DNA from: Candidatus Bathyarchaeota archaeon A05DMB-2
GTDB lineage: Archaea; Thermoproteota; Bathyarchaeia; Bathyarchaeales; Bathycorpusculaceae
Length of the DNA stretch: 64,000 bases
NCBI GenBank assembly: GCA_018475625.1
Contig: JAAKEZ010000008.1
Span: 1 to 64,000 of the forward strand
Direction: 5' to 3'
Part shown: positions 59,516 to 64,000 of the stretch, one piece after another
Position numbering within the stretch: the stretch's first letter is position 1
How the letters are laid out: each line of letters starts with the position of its first letter
The notes under the pieces: model-generated
What the model saw: the letters and a program-made list of their open reading frames with translations, nothing else
The model's database searches: none
Told to the model about the DNA's origin: nothing
Made by a program: the position numbers and the translations under genes

Positions 59516-59866
59516 ATGATTGTGGAGATAGTGAATATTGTAGCTGGGCTGGTGTTGGCGATGGGTATTCTGCCGAGTGTGCCTGCTGTTGGGAAGAGCT
59601 TGGAGAAAGTTGCTAAATGGCTGGGCAGGTTCCAAACGATAATCGGCGTAATAGCCATAATCGTTGGGATACTGTATCTTTTTAGCTTGCAAGCGATAGT
59701 GGCAATCATTGCTGGGCTAATTTTGGCTATGGGCATTCTGACGAGCATACCTGCGATTGGCGGAAGCTTAGAGAAAGTTGCCAAGTGGCTGGGCGGATTC
59801 CAAACAATTATTGGCATAATAGCCATAATACTTGGGCTGCTTGGTCTTTTGGGAATTTTTGTTTAA
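59516..59866 (+). CDS. Tandemly duplicated small membrane protein
   Basis: 116 residues made of two ~57-residue repeats, each with helix-loop-helix: GLVLAMGILPSVPAVGKSLE and GLILAMGILTSIPAIGGSLE, each followed by KVAKWLGRFQTIIG or KVAKWLGGFQTIIG. Four membrane segments with an amphipathic KVAKWL in each loop. GGAGGGTGA before ATG. Bases match between repeats too, so duplication is fairly recent. No family recognised. Confidence 0.7.
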   Translation: MIVEIVNIVAGLVLAMGILPSVPAVGKSLEKVAKWLGRFQTIIGVIAIIVGILYLFSLQAIVAIIAGLILAMGILTSIPAIGGSLEKVAKWLGGFQTIIGIIAIILGLLGLLGIFV

Positions 59867-59955
59867 TCCCCATTTTCTTTTTTCATATTCAAATTTTTTG
59901 TTTAGATCTGAATTGCTTCTGTGCAGAAAGAGGAAAGAACTAGTCACTGTTGAAG

Positions 59956-60354
59956 TTACACTGGTTTGAAGCAGTATCGTGGCCACTGCGGCCACGCTTG
60001 AGCGGTGCTGCATGTGCCGAAGTCTATGGTTAGATCCATGCCTATCTTTAGCTGTTCTGGCGCAACGCCTAAAATCATGCCGGGCAATTTTAAGCCGTTT
60101 TCAAGCTCCACGATGCCCACCGCGTAGGGCGCCATGGCTTGAAACTGTTGGGGCGCGATGTGGATGACTGTGAAGGTTGCGAGTTTGCCTTTTCCGCTTA
60201 TTTCTGTCCATTCAAATTCTTGATGGAAGCAGTTGTCGCAGAGCGGTCGGGGCGGCAAGTGGATTTTTCCGCAGTTGTGGCATCGTCCAGCCATGAGCTT
60301 GCCTTCAGTGAGGTACTTGTAGAATTGTTCGATGGTGAATGGTGGCTGGCTCAT
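59956..60354 (-). CDS. DUF35 zinc-ribbon OB-fold protein
   Basis: 132 residues: N-terminal helices, rubredoxin-like zinc ribbon CHNCGKIHLPPRPLCDNC near residue 25, then an OB fold (GKLATFTVIHIAPQQFQAMA, LKLPGMILG). In archaea such proteins bridge thiolase and HMG-CoA synthase and channel acetoacetyl-CoA. Its ATG overlaps the thiolase stop by 4 bases. HMG-CoA synthase is not in the window. Confidence 0.92.
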   Translation of the reverse strand: MSQPPFTIEQFYKYLTEGKLMAGRCHNCGKIHLPPRPLCDNCFHQEFEWTEISGKGKLATFTVIHIAPQQFQAMAPYAVGIVELENGLKLPGMILGVAPEQLKIGMDLTIDFGTCSTAQAWPQWPRYCFKPV

Positions 60355-61529
60355 TGCTGGTCGCTCCTGTAGATGTGTACGGCTGCGGTGGCGCCTGAAC
60401 CGCCCACGTTATGCGTCAAACCCGTTTTGGCGTCTTTGACTTGGCGCCTGTCCGCTTGCCCCGTCAACTGTAGGTAAATCTCGTAGGCTTGCGCTGTGCC
60501 TGTGGCGCCAACAGGATGCCCCTTTGCCTTTAAGCCGCCGCTGGTGTTGACTGGTAAGCGTCCGCCGAGTCGTGTTTCGCCGCTTTCAACGAGTTTGCCG
60601 CCTGTGCCCTTTGGGCAGAAGCCAAGGTCTTCGTAGGCGATTATTTCGGCGCTGGTGAAGCAGTCGTGCACTTCTGCGACGTCGATGTCTTCGGGTGTGA
60701 TCTGCGCCATGTCGTAGGCGGTTTTTGCCGCGAGCTTCGCCGCCAACAGCGAGGTGAGGCTTTGGCGTTCGTATAAGCCGATGGTGTCGCTGGCTTGTCC
60801 GCTGCCGATTATGTGCACGGGCTGGTCCGTGAAGCGCGCTGCGAGTTCGGGTTTGGTTAGGATGGCGCAACTGGCGCCGTCAGTTATCAACGAGCAATCA
60901 TAAAGCTTGAGGGGGGAGGCGACGACGCGGGAAGCCAGAACGGTTTCGACTGTTATCTCTTTCTGCATTTGGGCTTTGGGGTTGAGGGTTCCGTGGTAAT
61001 GGTTCTTCACGGCAACCGTTGCCAACTGCGCTTCGGTGGTGCCGTAACGGTGCATGTGCGCCTTTGCCATCAACGCGTACAAGCCGGGGAAGGTGATGCC
61101 GTGCCACTGTTCAAACGGGTAATCCGAAGCCATTGCTAAGTACTCAGTAACTTCGGCGGTGGTGCGGTGCGTCATTTTTTCGACACCGCCTACCAAAACA
61201 ACATCAGCCAAGCCCGACAGCACAGCGTAAATGCCCGAGCGCAACGCCGCGCCAGAAGAAGCACAAGCAGCCTCAGTGCGGGTAGCAGGAATATTCAGGA
61301 GCCCTGCCCAGTCCGCGGCTGCCGCACCCATATGCCCCTGATGCTCATAGGCTTCGCCCATGTGACCCACGAACATGGCTTCTATATCGTTTTTCGGGTC
61401 TAGCCGGGGGCAGCGGTCAAGCGCCTCTTTGACAGCGTCTGCGAAAAGCTCCCTCGCGTAAAGTCCTTCGTGTTTTCCGAATTTGGAGAGACCAGCGGAA
61501 ATGATGGAGACAAGTGGTTTGCCCTTCAA
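60351..61529 (-). CDS. Acetyl-CoA acetyltransferase / thiolase
   Basis: 392 residues with thiolase motifs: active-site Cys in RTEAACASSGAALRSG near residue 89, VAEVHDCFTSAEI near 280 and catalytic His in GGLKAKGHPVGATG near 345. With DUF35 next door it is the archaeal acetoacetyl-CoA thiolase of the mevalonate pathway, or a sterol-carrier-type thiolase acting on another acyl-CoA. Confidence 0.92.
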   Translation of the reverse strand: MKGKPLVSIISAGLSKFGKHEGLYARELFADAVKEALDRCPRLDPKNDIEAMFVGHMGEAYEHQGHMGAAAADWAGLLNIPATRTEAACASSGAALRSGIYAVLSGLADVVLVGGVEKMTHRTTAEVTEYLAMASDYPFEQWHGITFPGLYALMAKAHMHRYGTTEAQLATVAVKNHYHGTLNPKAQMQKEITVETVLASRVVASPLKLYDCSLITDGASCAILTKPELAARFTDQPVHIIGSGQASDTIGLYERQSLTSLLAAKLAAKTAYDMAQITPEDIDVAEVHDCFTSAEIIAYEDLGFCPKGTGGKLVESGETRLGGRLPVNTSGGLKAKGHPVGATGTAQAYEIYLQLTGQADRRQVKDAKTGLTHNVGGSGATAAVHIYRSDQQ

Positions 61530-61632
61530 ACATGCATTACCTCTGTGTATGCCCAGTATTGTGTTGATTGACGTTTAAAAACTATGCAAGTCACACCCGC
61601 TCACAGTTGCTGTTGTTTAGTAAAGCGTTTTC

Positions 61633-62418
61633 TTAATGCTGCTCTTCCGGCGTTTTCCACAACATTTCAAAATAATTTTCAATCATAGCCACAATACACG
61701 CGTTGTCGGACCACAAAACGGGAGCCTCAATATTCATTTCGGTTCTCAAAAAAACTTCCGTCTTGTCGATTAGAACAATGCAGGGCGAGGAAGCGCGCAT
61801 GAACTTGATCTCAAAGTTGCCGTTGTTTTCTAAGGCTGGGTCAAGATCCAAGGTTACTTCCTCATCGTGAGGCTTGCCTATCAGAAATTGATACTTCACG
61901 CCCCTTTTCACGCCTCTTTTCCAGACGTCTTCGGTTATAAACCGCACTTTTCTGAACATGTCTAATGTAGTAAAACAGAGCACGTTTGATTGGGCATTAT
62001 CAACCGCGTTTCTTATCCTGTGGACATGCACTCCTGGAACCAAGATGAAATGAGCCGCCTCTTCCTGAAACGTCGTGGTGGTTTTTGCGCTTTTTCCTTC
62101 GTAGCTTTGAACTAGTTCGGTTGCTTTCTTGTGCAAGAGAGCGCTTTGGTTATCTCTACGTTGAAGCAGAATGGCGATTCCCTTGTCTATTGGGGTAGCT
62201 TTAAACCTGTGTGGTATAGCTATGATTCTTTCAATCAAACCATGGTTTTCAAGCATGGACAGTACACGGTAAACGTCTGGTTGAGAAACGTTTGAGGCCT
62301 TTGAAATTGTTTTTGCCGATGTTTCATCTGTTCTAACGAGGGTAAGGTAAACTTTTGCCTCTAAAACCGTTAGTCCCAAACCAGTTAATACTTGGAGGCT
62401 TTCTTCTTGAGACTCCAC
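61633..62418 (-). CDS. TrmB-family transcriptional regulator
   Basis: 261 residues. TrmB winged helix at the N-terminus (LTGLGLTVLEAKVYLTLVR, NVSQPDVYRVLSMLENHGLI), a coiled linker, then a C-terminal sensor-like domain (FILVPGVHVHRIRNAVDNAQ, ALENNGNFEIKFMR). TrmB-type regulators sense sugars or other ligands. Divergent from the secreted protein gene across two palindromes at 62463-62510, its probable targets. Confidence 0.9.
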   Translation of the reverse strand: MESQEESLQVLTGLGLTVLEAKVYLTLVRTDETSAKTISKASNVSQPDVYRVLSMLENHGLIERIIAIPHRFKATPIDKGIAILLQRRDNQSALLHKKATELVQSYEGKSAKTTTTFQEEAAHFILVPGVHVHRIRNAVDNAQSNVLCFTTLDMFRKVRFITEDVWKRGVKRGVKYQFLIGKPHDEEVTLDLDPALENNGNFEIKFMRASSPCIVLIDKTEVFLRTEMNIEAPVLWSDNACIVAMIENYFEMLWKTPEEQH

Positions 62419-62462
62419 TTTAATACTTCCACAAAGTACTCTCTCTTATTTTTTCGATAGAT

Positions 62463-62510
62463 TTCAGTGGACGGGCTACTTAAAAACTTTTCAGTGGAAT
62501 AGCCACTGAA
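62463..62510. promoter_or_regulatory. Two tandem operator palindromes between trmB and the secreted-protein gene
   Basis: TTCAGTGG-N5-CCACTGAA at 62490-62510 is perfect. TTCAGTGG-N5-CTACTTAA at 62463-62483 matches six of eight second-arm bases; starts are 27 bases apart. They lie between the divergent TrmB gene (start 62418) and the rightward gene at 62570, whose TATA-like TTTAATAA follows at about 62516. Confidence 0.7.
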
Positions 62511-62569
62511 TACCATTTAATAACTTGTCTGCGCCCATTTGTGCACAACGAAGAAAGGAGAATAAGAGA

Positions 62570-64000
62570 ATGAACTTGAAAAAAACATCAGCTATTGCTT
62601 TGCTTTTGATAGCAATTTTCGCTGTCTCGCTTATTGCATTGCCAGCAGCTAACGCGCATACGCCTAAATGGGAATTAACAACGAACGCCTACATTGCTGC
62701 TTTTCCGAATCCTGTCGGTGTTGGACAATCAACCCTCATTTACATGTGGCTTAACAGAGTCTACGGACAGGGCGCTGAAACAAGCCCGCCAGCTTATGCG
62801 GCAGTAAGCAACACTTACCGATTCCGTAACTACAACCTAACCATCATGGATTCTGACGGTGCAAAAGTGTTGGAGAAGATTTTTGATGTTATCTGGGATA
62901 CAACATCATCACAGAGCTACTACTGGACTCCTGACAAAGTTGGCACGTATACGCTGATCTTTACCTTCCCAGGACAAGTCTACGGCGCCGGTGGTAACGG
63001 TCTACCTACTTCCGTGCTAGTTAACGACACTTATCTGCCAAGTTCTGCAACTACCAAGCTCACTGTCCAAGAAAATCCAATACCCAGATATCCCAGCAGC
63101 TATCCTCTCCCAACCGAATACTGGACAAGGCCAATCTACGGCGAAAACCCTGACTGGTGGGCAATCTCGTCTAACTGGCTCGGAACAGGTGCGCCTGGCT
63201 ATGGTGGCTTCACAGTTTCCTACAATCTTGGAGGAAACGGAGCAGTGTTCTATGCGGGCGATACCGTAGGACCGCTAACAGGCCACATCATGTGGACCAA
63301 GCCAATGCAAACTGGAGGAATAGTCGGAGGCAACAAATTTGAAATTCAAGGAAACCAATACTTCGAAGGGTCTGCATACAACCAAAGATACCAAAACCCA
63401 ATAGTAGTCAACGGAAAGATTTACTATACTGACGTTGTATCATTCACAGGCTACGCTAGTGGACCAACAAACTGCCTTGACCTGAGAACGGGAGAGCTGC
63501 TCTGGTCTCGCAAAGACGTACCGCCACTATCCTTCGCCCTCATTTGGGACCACGAAGACCCCAACCAACACGGTGTTTACCCGGCAATCTTGGCCACAGC
63601 AAACTTTGCCCAACTCTTTGACGCAGACACAGGAGAGCCGCTGTTCAACGTGACAGGTGTTCCAACAACGTTCACTAATGCGCTTACAACTGTATTAGGT
63701 CCAAATGGCGAACAACTAAAATATGTCTTTATCAACCGAGGCACACCGTCAAGTCCGAATTGGGTCTTAGCTCAGTGGAACTCAACCAACCTCTGGAACT
63801 TCGGTGTCAACCCCTACACTGGTGGAAGTCTACTGTCACCATCAATCATCAACGCAACTGCACTCGGAGCCAGAACTACTGGCGCGACTGCAGGAGTAGT
63901 TACTGATCCTTCACTCCAAGCTTTGATTACTGTGTTTCCTCCACCCTTAACAGGAACAACTGGAACCCTATCGAACAGCACATCGAGTGCAACCACATCG
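62570..64000 (+). CDS. Secreted beta-propeller-like (PQQ-type repeat) protein, partial
   Basis: First 477 residues of a protein that runs off the window. Signal peptide (hydrophobic LLLIAIFAVSLIALPAANA, about 9-28), an Ig-like stretch (SSATTKLTVQENPIP near 160), then a Tyr/Trp-rich region with blade-like repeats (NGKIYYTDVV, LDLRTGELLWSRKDV, LFDADTGEPLFNVTG). The TGELLW/DADTGEPL pattern is that of PQQ-like propellers. AAAGGAG 10 bases before ATG. Envelope-exposed; ligand unknown. TrmB operator in front. Confidence 0.8.
   Translation, partial: MNLKKTSAIALLLIAIFAVSLIALPAANAHTPKWELTTNAYIAAFPNPVGVGQSTLIYMWLNRVYGQGAETSPPAYAAVSNTYRFRNYNLTIMDSDGAKVLEKIFDVIWDTTSSQSYYWTPDKVGTYTLIFTFPGQVYGAGGNGLPTSVLVNDTYLPSSATTKLTVQENPIPRYPSSYPLPTEYWTRPIYGENPDWWAISSNWLGTGAPGYGGFTVSYNLGGNGAVFYAGDTVGPLTGHIMWTKPMQTGGIVGGNKFEIQGNQYFEGSAYNQRYQNPIVVNGKIYYTDVVSFTGYASGPTNCLDLRTGELLWSRKDVPPLSFALIWDHEDPNQHGVYPAILATANFAQLFDADTGEPLFNVTGVPTTFTNALTTVLGPNGEQLKYVFINRGTPSSPNWVLAQWNSTNLWNFGVNPYTGGSLLSPSIINATALGARTTGATAGVVTDPSLQALITVFPPPLTGTTGTLSNSTSSATTS

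Overview
The window is archaeal chromosome, most likely from an uncultivated TACK-type (Bathyarchaeia-like) lineage; the lineage call is inference, the domain call is firm. Evidence for Archaea: the ribosomal/RNA polymerase block S13-S4-S11-Rpo3(D)-L18e-L13-S9-Rpo10(N) in the archaeal order, aIF1A, a TRAM protein, a class III-type pilin, split archaeal glutamate synthase, GGAGGTGA-type ribosome binding sites, TATA boxes of TTTAAATA/TTTATAA type, and a tRNA-Lys with a T-loop intron.

Layout. 1-6 kb: truncated GH57 glycosidase, YHS protein, aquaporin, and a serine-synthesis operon (class V aminotransferase, phosphoglycerate dehydrogenase, DUF1015). 6-9.5 kb: an operon of a type IV pilin, a coiled-coil protein and two Roadblock/LC7-like proteins, flanked by winged-helix regulators. 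9.6-18.4 kb: membrane channel-like protein, AlkD-type repair protein, RHH regulator, methylthiotransferase, a five-PAS histidine kinase and an AbrB-PhoU regulator, with two families of inverted dispersed repeats. 18.5-23.9 kb: complete split glutamate synthase operon with its ferredoxin and flavoprotein. 23.9-27.8 kb: ribosomal/RNA polymerase operon. 28-31 kb: transglutaminase-like surface protein, PadR regulator, tRNA-Lys.

31-45.6 kb: ABC exporter, then a seven-gene corrinoid/cobalt operon (ChlI/D-type chelatase subunit, two binding proteins, BtuC, BtuD, CobN, CbiZ) and a separate third binding protein; both units start with the same palindromic operator plus TATA box, evidently a duplicated promoter. 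45.6-51 kb: small informational proteins (TRAM, zinc ribbons, OB-fold protein, aIF1A), a zincin-like protein and a decayed ribosomal protein L35Ae gene.

51.4-55.6 kb is the standout: a 4.16-kb mobile element with 88-89-bp terminal inverted repeats and a 13-15-bp target duplication, coding for a catalytically intact Cas1 integrase, a separate winged-helix protein and seven small unknown proteins. It has the architecture of a casposon but carries no family B DNA polymerase, no nuclease and no CRISPR array.

55.9-64 kb: LysW-like zinc ribbon, DUF4177 protein, polytopic membrane protein, zinc alcohol dehydrogenase, HAD phosphatase, a tandemly duplicated small membrane protein, a thiolase/DUF35 pair, a TrmB regulator, and a secreted beta-propeller-like protein that runs off the right edge behind two tandem palindromic operators.
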